DNA of 64,000 bases from Paracoccus bogoriensis (GTDB lineage: Bacteria > Pseudomonadota > Alphaproteobacteria > Rhodobacterales > Rhodobacteraceae). Location: the NCBI RefSeq assembly GCF_019431455.1, contig NZ_JAHYSR010000013.1, positions 1 to 64,000 on the forward strand, in the 5' to 3' direction. The notes under the pieces are model-generated. The model did not search any database. It was not told the origin of the DNA and was given only the letters and a program-made list of their open reading frames with translations. This document shows, in pieces, positions 8,110 to 17,823 of the stretch. The translations under genes were made by a program, and so were the position numbers. How positions within the stretch are numbered: the first letter of the stretch is position 1; every line of letters begins with the position of its first letter.

Positions 8110-8838
8110 TCAACCGGACGCGGCTTCGGTGATGAGTCGGAAATCCAGCAATTGTCCGGGATCGAGGATGGTAATGTCCTCGGGCGGGGTGCGCAGAGCA
8201 TAGGGCATCAGCCGCAGATCGACGCCCATCTCGGTCAGGTAATCCATCACGCCTGCCTGCGAGCGTTGCAGGTCGCGCACCGCCATGAAGGCGGGAAGGA
8301 TCGTGTTCTGGCCGAAATAATGCTGGTGGACGCCGACCACGCCCCCCGGTGCGGCGCGGCGCTCTACCCCGCCCGCCAGCATGTAGGGGCAGGCCGACAG
8401 GCAGACCGCGCCTTCGTCGATCAGCGTATCGCGCCCGGTGCTTCGGATCACGCGCCCGATGGCCACCGCATCTCCGACCGAGCCGCCCGAACTGTCCAGC
8501 CGCACCAGCCTTTCGTTGGCGCGGGTCTGGTCGAGCCAGGCCAGAAACCGGTCGGCATCGCCCGCAGCGATCTGGCCGGTGATGGTGATGGCGTCTTCGG
8601 ATTGCGAGAATTCGAGCCGTTCGGGCATGGGCCGCATCGCGGGCCCGCCAGGGGCACCGGGTCGCAGATCCGGCCGATAGGGGCGGGTGCTTGGCCCCTG
8701 CGCGGGCGGAGCGAAAAGCTCGGGCGCCGCGGCGCCGGGTATGCGCCACATATCGGCCATGACGATGGCGGCGCCCAGCAGAACCTGCGACAGCAGCACC
8801 GCCCGGATCGCCCTCTGCGGGCTTGACAGGAACCGCAT
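8110..8838 (-). CDS. ClpP-like membrane-anchored serine hydrolase (COG3904-type)
   Basis: Predicted 242-aa protein with an N-terminal hydrophobic anchor (about residues 11-28), a Pro-rich linker (32-72), and a ClpP-like fold. The segment LDSSGGSVGDAVAIGRVI matches the glycine-rich strand of ClpP-type proteases; the likely nucleophile is Ser148 in CLSACPYMLAGG and the likely base is His171 in GVVGVHQHYF. This fits the uncharacterised periplasmic COG3904 group. The start at MRFLSSPQ is chosen because upstream sequence is low-complexity Pro/Arg and would overlap the neighbour. It lies 4 bases after the four-helix membrane protein gene, so the two are probably co-expressed. Substrate unknown. Confidence 0.75.
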   Translation of the reverse strand: MRFLSSPQRAIRAVLLSQVLLGAAIVMADMWRIPGAAAPELFAPPAQGPSTRPYRPDLRPGAPGGPAMRPMPERLEFSQSEDAITITGQIAAGDADRFLAWLDQTRANERLVRLDSSGGSVGDAVAIGRVIRSTGRDTLIDEGAVCLSACPYMLAGGVERRAAPGGVVGVHQHYFGQNTILPAFMAVRDLQRSQAGVMDYLTEMGVDLRLMPYALRTPPEDITILDPGQLLDFRLITEAASG

Positions 8839-8842
8839 TCCC

Positions 8843-10135
8843 TTAGCCCTCGGCGCGGGGGGTGGCGGCGGGCGGACCGGCTTCGGACCGCGCAGTGGCC
8901 TCGGGCACGTTCGGGGGCGCCACCGGGCGCAGCAGATCGGCCGCCGCAAGGGCGGCGCGCAATTCGCCCACCGTCATGCGCTCGTCCGTCCGACCCTCGC
9001 CACGGCCCGACCGGATCGCAGCCTGCACGACCATGATGATAAAGACCAGCACGGCCGGCAGCAGGTCGATCGAGATCGCCCCCGCCCAGGCCGGCACGAA
9101 GTTCCCCGCATAGACGATCACCGCATCCGCTGCCGACATGGGCGTGTAGATCGCGTCATCGGGTTCGGGCAGGGCGATCACCTCGGCCGCCGCCTGCGAA
9201 AGGGTTGCGGCGCGCTGCGCGACCAGCGTCAGGACCGCGTTGATCGTGCTGCTCTGGCCCGCCTGAATCTCGGCCGTGCGTCCATCCAGTTCGGGCAGAA
9301 CCACCGCATCGGCCAGATCCTGAGCCGCCCGCAGGACCAGCGGCGCGGGGTTCAGCTGCCGCAATTCGGTGATGAGGCCGGCCAGGGCGACCGCATCTTC
9401 GGAAAAGCGCACGGTGCGGTCGGGCAGGCCCCCCGCCTCGACCGAGATCGAACGCATCCGCGACAGGATCACGTTGCCCTGCGCGAAGGTGCTTTCGATG
9501 GGCGCTTCGATACCCAGAAGCTGATCCTCGAGCGCCTGCAATTCCGCACCCTTCTGGGTCAGCACCCGAAAGACCGCCCCGCGCCCGGAAAAGCCCGACA
9601 GGATGCCGCCTTCCTCTTGTGCAGACAGATCCTGAAAGCTCTGCCTGACGCGGGCCACGTCGCGCGCGAGCGACTGGCCCGACACGGCATTGGCATGGGC
9701 GCGTTCCAGCGCGGTCTGATAGCTTTTGACGGTTGTGGCCATATGGGTTTCCATCGCCGCCCCGCCCGCCAGCGCGGCGGCGTTCAGCCACGAGGACATG
9801 GCGATGATCGCCACCGCCCCCAGACCCATCGACAGGAACAGCCCGATCCGCGCCGTGGCGCCGCGCACCGCCGGAAGCAGCCGCAGAAGGTAGGACCAGA
9901 AGACGAAGATCCCGACCGACACCGCGATGGAATAGGCCAGTGCGGCGAAGGTCGTCCACAGGCCCGGCTCTTCCAGCAGCGTCCGCACGCCCAGATAGGT
10001 GTAGATCCCCGAGGCCGCCGCCAGCACGCCCAGCGCGGTCGGGGTGAAGCTGTCCAGCCAGTCCAGATGGCGTTCCAGTTCGCGCGCGTAGCGGTTGCCG
10101 GGATCATCGGGAAGGGCGCGTTCGGGCTGGTCCAT
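8843..10135 (-). CDS. Uncharacterised membrane protein with central soluble domain
   Basis: A 430-aa protein (450 if the ATG at 10195 is used) that I cannot place in a named family. Three hydrophobic helices lie near the N-terminus (TALGVLAAASGIYTYLGV, FAALAYSIAVSVGIFVFW, IGLFLSMGLGAVAIIAM). They are followed by about 200 residues of Ala/Gln/Glu-rich, probably helical soluble sequence, then a fourth helix (DLLPAVLVFIIMVVQAAI) and a cytoplasmic-looking Pro-rich tail. The layout resembles a sensor or scaffold with an extracytoplasmic coiled domain. It precedes the ClpP-like hydrolase with a 4-base gap, suggesting a functional pair. Confidence 0.7.
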   Translation of the reverse strand: MDQPERALPDDPGNRYARELERHLDWLDSFTPTALGVLAAASGIYTYLGVRTLLEEPGLWTTFAALAYSIAVSVGIFVFWSYLLRLLPAVRGATARIGLFLSMGLGAVAIIAMSSWLNAAALAGGAAMETHMATTVKSYQTALERAHANAVSGQSLARDVARVRQSFQDLSAQEEGGILSGFSGRGAVFRVLTQKGAELQALEDQLLGIEAPIESTFAQGNVILSRMRSISVEAGGLPDRTVRFSEDAVALAGLITELRQLNPAPLVLRAAQDLADAVVLPELDGRTAEIQAGQSSTINAVLTLVAQRAATLSQAAAEVIALPEPDDAIYTPMSAADAVIVYAGNFVPAWAGAISIDLLPAVLVFIIMVVQAAIRSGRGEGRTDERMTVGELRAALAAADLLRPVAPPNVPEATARSEAGPPAATPRAEG

Positions 10136-10247
10136 GGGGTCTCGCTGCAAGAGGGTCGTCGCGGGCAGATAAGCAGGATCGCGGCCCGTTTTCATCCCTT
10201 CCCGGACGGGGTTCCATCACGCTTGCGGCATCACGGCCGCGGAATGA

Positions 10248-10332
10248 TGGTGCGGGTGGAGGGACTTGAACCCCCACGCCTTGCGGCGCCAGAACCTAAA
10301 TCTGGTGCGTCTGCCAATTTCGCCACACCCGC
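10248..10332 (-). tRNA. tRNA-Leu (anticodon UAG)
   Basis: 85-base tRNA read on the minus strand from 10332. The acceptor stem is GCGGGTG paired with CACCCGC, the anticodon stem CCAGA/TCTGG holds loop TTTAGGT giving anticodon UAG, a long variable arm typical of class II leucine tRNAs is present, and the T arm contains GTTCAAGTC. The 3' CCA is encoded (10248-10250). Confidence 0.96.
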
Positions 10333-10379
10333 AATGGCGCCCTCTTAGCAAAGCCCGAAAGCGGGGGCGAGGGGGAAAA

Positions 10380-11939
10380 TCACCGTTCCAGATCACGCAG
10401 GATGGCGGGCAGGGCCTCGGGCAGGTCATCGGCGATCAGGCCCGGTCCGATGCGGTGGGCCGCTTCGGCATGAAGCAGGACAGCGGCCTCGCAGGCTTCG
10501 GGCGCGGCGCGCGCGCGTGCCAGAAGACCGGTGATCAGACCCGCCAGCACATCGCCCGCGCCCGCCGTGGCCAGCCATCCCAGATCGTGACGCGAATGGA
10601 TGATCGCGTGATCCGGCGTGGCAATGATCGTGTCGGGGCCTTTCAGCAGGATCGTCGCGCCGAGGTATCGGGCGGCTTCCTGTGCAGCCTCCAGCCGCGA
10701 GAGGGGCGCCACGGGGGCCTTCATCCGCGCTGTCAGATCCGGGAAGAGCCGCGCGAACTCGCCGTCATGCGGGGTCAGGACGCAGCCCGGATGAAGTGTC
10801 GCGCGCAGGTCCGCGCGCGAGGCCAGCGCGCTGATCGCATCGGCGTCCAGCACGAGCGCGCCGCCCCAATCCAGCGCGGCGGGCAGCAGCGCCTCGGCCC
10901 GCGCGATGCCGCAGCCCGGCCCCAGGCATAATGCGCGGATGCGCCCGTCCGACAGCCATTCCGCCAGTGCCTCGGCGCTGTCCACGGCGCGGCGCATCAG
11001 GGCGTCGGGCGGGCCGGCATGTTCGGGCATCGCGGCCTTGGGCGGGGCCAGGGTCACAAGCCCCGCCCCCGCGCGCAGTGCCGACCGCGCCGCCAGACGC
11101 GCCGCACCCCCGGCGCCCGGCCCGCCCGCCAGGACGACCGCATGGCCGTGATCGTATTTGTGCGCCCCCGGTGCCTTGGCCAGGTTCAGCGCGGCGGGCC
11201 GGGCCTGCCACAGGCTGCGCCGGATCGCGGTGGCGGGCGGCGCAAGGCCCAGATCGGCCACCATGACCCGCCCGCACAAGGCCGGACCCTCGGCCAGAAG
11301 ATGTCCGGGTTTCAGGCTGTGGAAGCTGACCGTCAGATCGGCGGGGATCAGCCTGCCGCCCGGACCGACCAGAGCCCGCCCGCTATCGGCGCAAAGCCCG
11401 CTGGGCAGATCGACCGCGACCGAGGCGGCGATCCGCCCCTCGGCCCGGGCAGAGGCCAGGGCAGCAAGCAGCGGTTGATGATCCGTGACGGGGCGCGAGA
11501 GGCCAAAGCCGAACAACGCATCGACCAGAAGGTCGGAAGCCCCGACCGGGCCGGGATCGGACGGGTCCACGGGGCGCGCCTCGCCATGCACGCACCAGGC
11601 GTCATGGGCCGCGCGCGCCTCGGGCGAAAGGCGCATCGCCTCGCCGCAGAAGAGCACACGCACCTGCCAGCCCCGCTGGGCAAGATGCCGCGCGATCACG
11701 AAGCCGTCGCCCCCGTTATTGCCCGGCCCGCACAGGACCAGCGCCCGGCGGGGATCATGCGGGCGTTCCGCGCGCAGTTCGGGCCAGGTCTGCAGGATCG
11801 CGGTCATGACCGCCGCCCCGGCGCGCCGCATCAGATCACCGGCATCTGCCGCTCTGCGGGCGAAGGCATCGGATTCCATGGCGCGCGTTTGGGCGGCGGT
11901 CATGACTTCCGTGCAATCCGGCACCAGTTTTGCCTTCAT
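10380..11939 (-). CDS. nnr: Bifunctional NAD(P)H-hydrate epimerase / dehydratase
   Basis: Repairs damaged NADHX and NADPHX. The 519-aa protein has an N-terminal YjeF_N-type epimerase domain (about residues 1-225, with the phosphate-binding PGNNGGDGFVIARHL) and a C-terminal ADP-dependent dehydratase of the ribokinase-like fold (about 240-519, with LTPHDGEFARLFPDL and TAGAGDVLAGLITGLLA). Cytoplasmic. It is divergent from glnB, a context seen in related genomes. Confidence 0.94.
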   Translation of the reverse strand: MKAKLVPDCTEVMTAAQTRAMESDAFARRAADAGDLMRRAGAAVMTAILQTWPELRAERPHDPRRALVLCGPGNNGGDGFVIARHLAQRGWQVRVLFCGEAMRLSPEARAAHDAWCVHGEARPVDPSDPGPVGASDLLVDALFGFGLSRPVTDHQPLLAALASARAEGRIAASVAVDLPSGLCADSGRALVGPGGRLIPADLTVSFHSLKPGHLLAEGPALCGRVMVADLGLAPPATAIRRSLWQARPAALNLAKAPGAHKYDHGHAVVLAGGPGAGGAARLAARSALRAGAGLVTLAPPKAAMPEHAGPPDALMRRAVDSAEALAEWLSDGRIRALCLGPGCGIARAEALLPAALDWGGALVLDADAISALASRADLRATLHPGCVLTPHDGEFARLFPDLTARMKAPVAPLSRLEAAQEAARYLGATILLKGPDTIIATPDHAIIHSRHDLGWLATAGAGDVLAGLITGLLARARAAPEACEAAVLLHAEAAHRIGPGLIADDLPEALPAILRDLER

Positions 11940-12005
11940 CTTGTGCTGTATGCCTAACTTATGTGCATAAATTCCCGCGAACGCATTTCAGCGGCGCCTG
12001 AATGA

Positions 12006-12419
<414 letters not shown>

Positions 12420-12471
12420 TCCCCGGCCGTCGGACACGACAACAGGAAACCGGTTCCAACAGGACTTCCGC

Positions 12472-12496
12472 GCCCGGCCGGCCCTGGCCGCCGGGC
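12472..12496 (+). promoter_or_regulatory. Hairpin between glnB and glnA
   Basis: Arms GCCCGGCCGGCC and GGCCGCCGGGC are complementary with one bulged base and almost no loop. The hairpin ends 24 bases before the glnA start. No T-run follows. It could slow transcription or direct RNA processing between the two genes. Confidence 0.5.
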
Positions 12497-12520
12497 AGCT
12501 ACCATGAAGAAAGGGAAGAG

Positions 12521-13927
<1,407 letters not shown>

Positions 13928-13946
13928 AACAGGAGACAGCGATGAC

Positions 13947-13974
13947 GGAAAGGGCGCCGCAGGGCGCCCTTTCC
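13947..13974 (+). terminator. Bidirectional terminator between glnA and the OYE gene
   Basis: Perfect 12-bp stem GGAAAGGGCGCC / GGCGCCCTTTCC with a 4-base loop, 20 bases after the glnA stop and just before the end of the convergent reductase gene. Confidence 0.8.
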
Positions 13975-13993
13975 CGTTCGGTCCGCCCGCGCG

Positions 13994-15067
13994 TCATTCG
14001 GCGGCGATGCCCGTTGCGGCCGGGTAATCGGTATAGCCTGCCGCGCCGCCTCTGTAGAAGGTCGAGGGGTCTTGCCGGTTCAAGGGCAGATCACGACGCA
14101 GGCGTTCGACCAGATCGGGATTGGCGATGAAGTCGCGCCCGAAACTGACCGCATCGGCCCGGTCTTCGGCCAGCAGGCTCTGCGCCATCTCGCGGGTCAG
14201 CCCCTCATTCGCGATGACCGGCCCGCCAAAGGCCGCACGGATCGCGGGCAGCAGGCTGTCAGGGCCGGGATGTTCGCGCAAGAACAGGAAGGCCAGACCC
14301 CGTGCGCCCATCTGCCGGGCGACATGGGTGAACAGCGCACGGGGATCGCTGTCGCCCATGTCGTGGCTGTCACCGCGCGGCGACAGGTGCAAGCCTACCC
14401 GGTCGGCGGACCATGCGTCGATCACCGCATCGGCAATCTCGCAGAGGAAGCGCGCACGGTTCTCGATGCTGCCGCCGTAGCGGTCGGTGCGGCGGTTGCT
14501 GCGATCCTGCAGGAATTGGTCGATCAGGTAACCGTTTGCGCCATGAATCTCGACGCCGTCGAATCCGGCGTGGCGCGCGCGGCGGGTGGCTTCGGCATAG
14601 GCCTCGACGATGCCGGCAATCTCGTCCGTTTCCAGCGCACGAGGCGTCACATAGGGCCGTTTGGGGCGCAACAGGCTGACATGGCCCGCAGGCGCAATGG
14701 CCGAGGGCGCGACGGGCAGGGCGCCATTCAGAAAATGCGGGTCCGAGATGCGTCCCACATGCCACAGTTGCAGAAAGATCAGCCCGCCGCGTTCATGCAC
14801 GGCGCGCGTAACCTGCGACCAGCCCTCGACCTGGGCATCCGACCAGATCCCGGGCGTGGCCTCGTAGCCGACGCCCATGGGGGTGACGCTGGTGGCTTCG
14901 GACAGGATCATCCCGGCACCGGCGCGCTGCGCGTAATATTCTGCCATGAGCGCGTTGGGCTGGCGAGATTCGCCTGCGCGCGAACGGGTCAGCGGTGCCA
15001 TGACGATGCGGTTTCGCAGCGTGACGGCGCCCATGGTCACCGGGTCAAAGAGAGTGGGCATCGGCAT
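13994..15067 (-). CDS. Alkene reductase, Old Yellow Enzyme family (NemA-like)
   Basis: FMN-dependent NAD(P)H oxidoreductase of 357 aa that reduces activated C=C bonds, such as enals or enones, and possibly nitro compounds. The TIM-barrel signatures are present: MAPLTRSRA, LQLWHVGRIS, and the substrate-binding pair His175/Asn178 with the nearby proton donor Tyr180 (VEIHGANGYLIDQFL), followed by RTDRYGGSIENRARF. Cytoplasmic. It is a monocistronic gene facing glnA; no dedicated TetR/ArsR regulator is adjacent. Confidence 0.92.
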   Translation of the reverse strand: MPMPTLFDPVTMGAVTLRNRIVMAPLTRSRAGESRQPNALMAEYYAQRAGAGMILSEATSVTPMGVGYEATPGIWSDAQVEGWSQVTRAVHERGGLIFLQLWHVGRISDPHFLNGALPVAPSAIAPAGHVSLLRPKRPYVTPRALETDEIAGIVEAYAEATRRARHAGFDGVEIHGANGYLIDQFLQDRSNRRTDRYGGSIENRARFLCEIADAVIDAWSADRVGLHLSPRGDSHDMGDSDPRALFTHVARQMGARGLAFLFLREHPGPDSLLPAIRAAFGGPVIANEGLTREMAQSLLAEDRADAVSFGRDFIANPDLVERLRRDLPLNRQDPSTFYRGGAAGYTDYPAATGIAAE

Positions 15068-15131
15068 CCTTTCGTCTTGTCGGGCGGACAGGGGCCCGCG
15101 GCTTCAACTGTTACCGGATGTCGGCGGTTTC

Positions 15132-15189
15132 AAGGGGCGGGAAAGTCGCTTCAACTTTACCGCGCCCCTTGTTTACCGCGCCCCTTGTT
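15132..15189 (+). repeat. Leader with tandem 16-mer and competing stems
   Basis: The 16-base unit TACCGCGCCCCTTGTT occurs twice head to tail (15158-15173 and 15174-15189). Upstream, AAGGGGCG at 15132-15139 is complementary to CGCCCCTT, which is present in both copies (15163-15170 and 15179-15186), and AAAGT/ACTTT extends the first stem. The left arm can therefore pair with either copy. It sits 34 bases before the antiporter start. Confidence 0.75.
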
Positions 15190-15222
15190 CCCGCGCGCCG
15201 CTTCTGGCGTTATCGAACCATC

Positions 15223-17790
15223 ATGGATCTTGTTCTGCTGACCACAATCACGGCGCTGCTGTTTTTGCTGATCGCGGCGGCCGAGCCGGTCGCGGATCGC
15301 CTGTCGTTGCCTTTCAGCGTGATTCTGGCGCTATTGGGCATGTTGATCGGGGGCGGCGCCATCTTTCTGCTGGACACCGATTACACGAATGTCTTCAATC
15401 CGATCGCGGAAACGATCCTGGCGCTGCCGATCCGCTCGAACGTCTTTCTTTACGTTTTCCTGCCCACGCTGATCTTTCAGGCCACGCTGGAGATGAATGT
15501 CCGGCGGATGCTGGACGACTGGGTGCCCATCCTGACGCTGGCGGTGGTCGCGGTGATCGTGGCCACGCTGACCATCGGCTATTCGCTGGCCTGGGTCAGC
15601 GGTCTGCCGCTGATGGTCTGCCTGCTGGTCGGCGCGATCGTCTCGACCACCGATCCCTCGGCCGTGGTCAGCATCTTCCGCTCGATCTCGGCGCCGCGCA
15701 GGTTGGCGCGCATCATCGAGGGCGAGAGCCTGCTGAACGACGCAGCCGCCATCGCGCTGTTCGGGCTGTTCATGGGCTTTGTCATGCTGGGCGTGCCCGA
15801 TCCCAGCCTGTCCGAGGCGATGGCGCAATTTCCCGAACTGATCCTGGGCGGGGCCTTTGCGGGCTGGCTGATCGCGCGGGCGGCGCTGGCCCTGATGACG
15901 CTGTTCCACAGATTCGAGATGGCGCAGATTTCGGTCTCGGTCGCGGTGCCCTATCTGGCCTATGTCGGGGCCGAGCGGCTTCTGAGCGCCTCTGGCGTGA
16001 TCGCGGTCGTGGCGGCGGCGTTGACGCTGAACCTGATGGGGCCGGGACGGCTGGCGCCTGCCTTCTGGGTGAACCTGCGCGAGGTCTGGCGGCTGCTGGC
16101 CCATTGGGCGGGGGCGCTGATCTTCATTCTGGCGGCCCTGCTGATCCCGCGCCTGCTGGGCGATCTGCGGGCGGGCGATCTGGCGCTGGTGGGCGTGGTG
16201 ATCCTGGCGGCCTTTGCTGCGCGGGCGATGATCCTGTGGGGGCTTCTGCCGCTGCTGAGCGTGCTGCGCCTGTCGCCCCGAATCGAACGTCCTTACCGCG
16301 TGGCGATCATGTGGGGCGGCCTGCGCGGCGCGGTCACGCTGGCGCTGGCGCTGGCGGTGACCGAAAGCCTGCGCGTTCCGGTCGAGACAAAGCGTCTGGT
16401 CGGCATCCTGGCCACGGGTTTTACACTCTTTACGCTGCTTGTGCAGGGGACGACGCTGCGTTGGGTCATCAGCCTTCTGGGGCTGGACCGGTTGTCGCCG
16501 CTGGACCGGGCCTTGTCCGATCAGGTCGTCGCGGTTGCGTTGCAGACAGTGCGCGAAGAGGTCGCCGCCACGACCGAGAAATACGATCTGCCGCGCGAGA
16601 CGGTGCGCTCCGAGGCCAAGCGTTTCGCCGCCCGGCTGGATCAGGCCGTCCAACGCGCCGAGGCCGAACACAATGCCGAGATCCTGGACCGCGACCGCAT
16701 CACGCTTGGCCTGATTGCGCTGGCGGGCCATGAACGCGAGGCGATCCTGCAGCGCGTGCGCGAACGCGCGATCTCGGCCCGGCTGTCGGAACGGGCGCTG
16801 TTCGATGCCGACCGGGTGATCGAAGGCGCGCGCCAGGGGGGGCGCACGGGCTATCAGCGCGCGGCGCGCGATTCGTTGAGCTATGGTCCCGCCTTCCGGC
16901 TGGCCGCTTTCCTGCGCAACCGGCTGGGCATTTCCGGCCCGCTGGCGCGCATGACGGCGAACCGATTCGAGCTTTTGCTGGCCAAACGCCTGATCCTGCG
17001 CGATCTGCATGGCTTCATCGACCGCCGCATCCGCCGGATTCATGGCCGCCGCGTGGCGGAACTGCTGCACGAATTGCTCAATCGCCGGATCGAGGCCGTG
17101 GATACCGCGCTGGACGGTCTGCGCCTGCAATATCCCGGCTATGCCGAAGAGCTGGAGCGCCGCTTCATCCGCCGCACCGCGCTGCGGCTGGAGGAACGCG
17201 AGTATAACGCCATGCGCGAGGATGGGCTGATCGGCGCCGAGGTCCATACCGAACTGATGGCCGATATCCAGCGCCGCCGCGCCCAGGCCGAAACGCGGCC
17301 GCCCCTTGACCTTGCCCTGCGCAAGGACGAGCTGGCGCGCGTCTTTCCGCTGTTCTCGGATCTGGACGATGACGAACTCAGGCGCCTCAGCCGCCAGTTG
17401 GGCACGCGCTACGTGGACGCGGGGCAGATCATCATCCGCAAGGACACACCCGCGCGCAGCGTGTTCTTTGTCGCCTCGGGCGCCGTCGAACAGGAGGTCG
17501 CGGGCCAGGTCACCCGTCTGGGCCGCGGCGAGATGTTCGGCCAGATGGGCGTGCTGACCGGCCGCATTCGCCGGGCCGAGGTGCGCGCGATCACGCCTTC
17601 GACCCTGCTCATTCTGGACGAGACCGGGTTCCGGCGTCTGCTGAAACGCTCGCCTGCATTGCGGCGCGCGGTGCGCGACAGCGTGATCGGCAAGGCCTCG
17701 GCGGGCGAGGTGCTGCGGCTGCCGGAATTCCGTCTCGACGAGGCCGCCTCGGCACCCGAGCCGCTTGGCGAGGCCGGCGCCAGCCGCTAG
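15223..17790 (+). CDS. CPA1 cation:proton antiporter with C-terminal cyclic-nucleotide-binding domain
   Basis: An 855-aa Na+(K+)/H+ exchanger. The first 430 residues or so form about 12 membrane helices with CPA1 signatures, including the ion-binding region GAIVSTTDPSAVVSIF and IIEGESLLNDAAAIALFG, and MWGGLRGAVTLALALAV. Residues about 440-700 are a long, charged, probably helical cytoplasmic region. Residues about 715-845 form a cNMP-binding fold. Its phosphate-binding cassette reads FGQMG (772-776) and RRAEVRA (783 onward), so the ribose-binding glutamate is replaced by Gln774 while the arginine is kept; nucleotide binding may be weak or altered. The ATG at 15223 is preferred over earlier in-frame starts. 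Tex follows 33 bases later. Confidence 0.9.
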   Translation: MDLVLLTTITALLFLLIAAAEPVADRLSLPFSVILALLGMLIGGGAIFLLDTDYTNVFNPIAETILALPIRSNVFLYVFLPTLIFQATLEMNVRRMLDDWVPILTLAVVAVIVATLTIGYSLAWVSGLPLMVCLLVGAIVSTTDPSAVVSIFRSISAPRRLARIIEGESLLNDAAAIALFGLFMGFVMLGVPDPSLSEAMAQFPELILGGAFAGWLIARAALALMTLFHRFEMAQISVSVAVPYLAYVGAERLLSASGVIAVVAAALTLNLMGPGRLAPAFWVNLREVWRLLAHWAGALIFILAALLIPRLLGDLRAGDLALVGVVILAAFAARAMILWGLLPLLSVLRLSPRIERPYRVAIMWGGLRGAVTLALALAVTESLRVPVETKRLVGILATGFTLFTLLVQGTTLRWVISLLGLDRLSPLDRALSDQVVAVALQTVREEVAATTEKYDLPRETVRSEAKRFAARLDQAVQRAEAEHNAEILDRDRITLGLIALAGHEREAILQRVRERAISARLSERALFDADRVIEGARQGGRTGYQRAARDSLSYGPAFRLAAFLRNRLGISGPLARMTANRFELLLAKRLILRDLHGFIDRRIRRIHGRRVAELLHELLNRRIEAVDTALDGLRLQYPGYAEELERRFIRRTALRLEEREYNAMREDGLIGAEVHTELMADIQRRRAQAETRPPLDLALRKDELARVFPLFSDLDDDELRRLSRQLGTRYVDAGQIIIRKDTPARSVFFVASGAVEQEVAGQVTRLGRGEMFGQMGVLTGRIRRAEVRAITPSTLLILDETGFRRLLKRSPALRRAVRDSVIGKASAGEVLRLPEFRLDEAASAPEPLGEAGASR

Positions 17791-17823
17791 ACAAGCGGTC
17801 CAGACAAGACACAAGGGTTCCTC

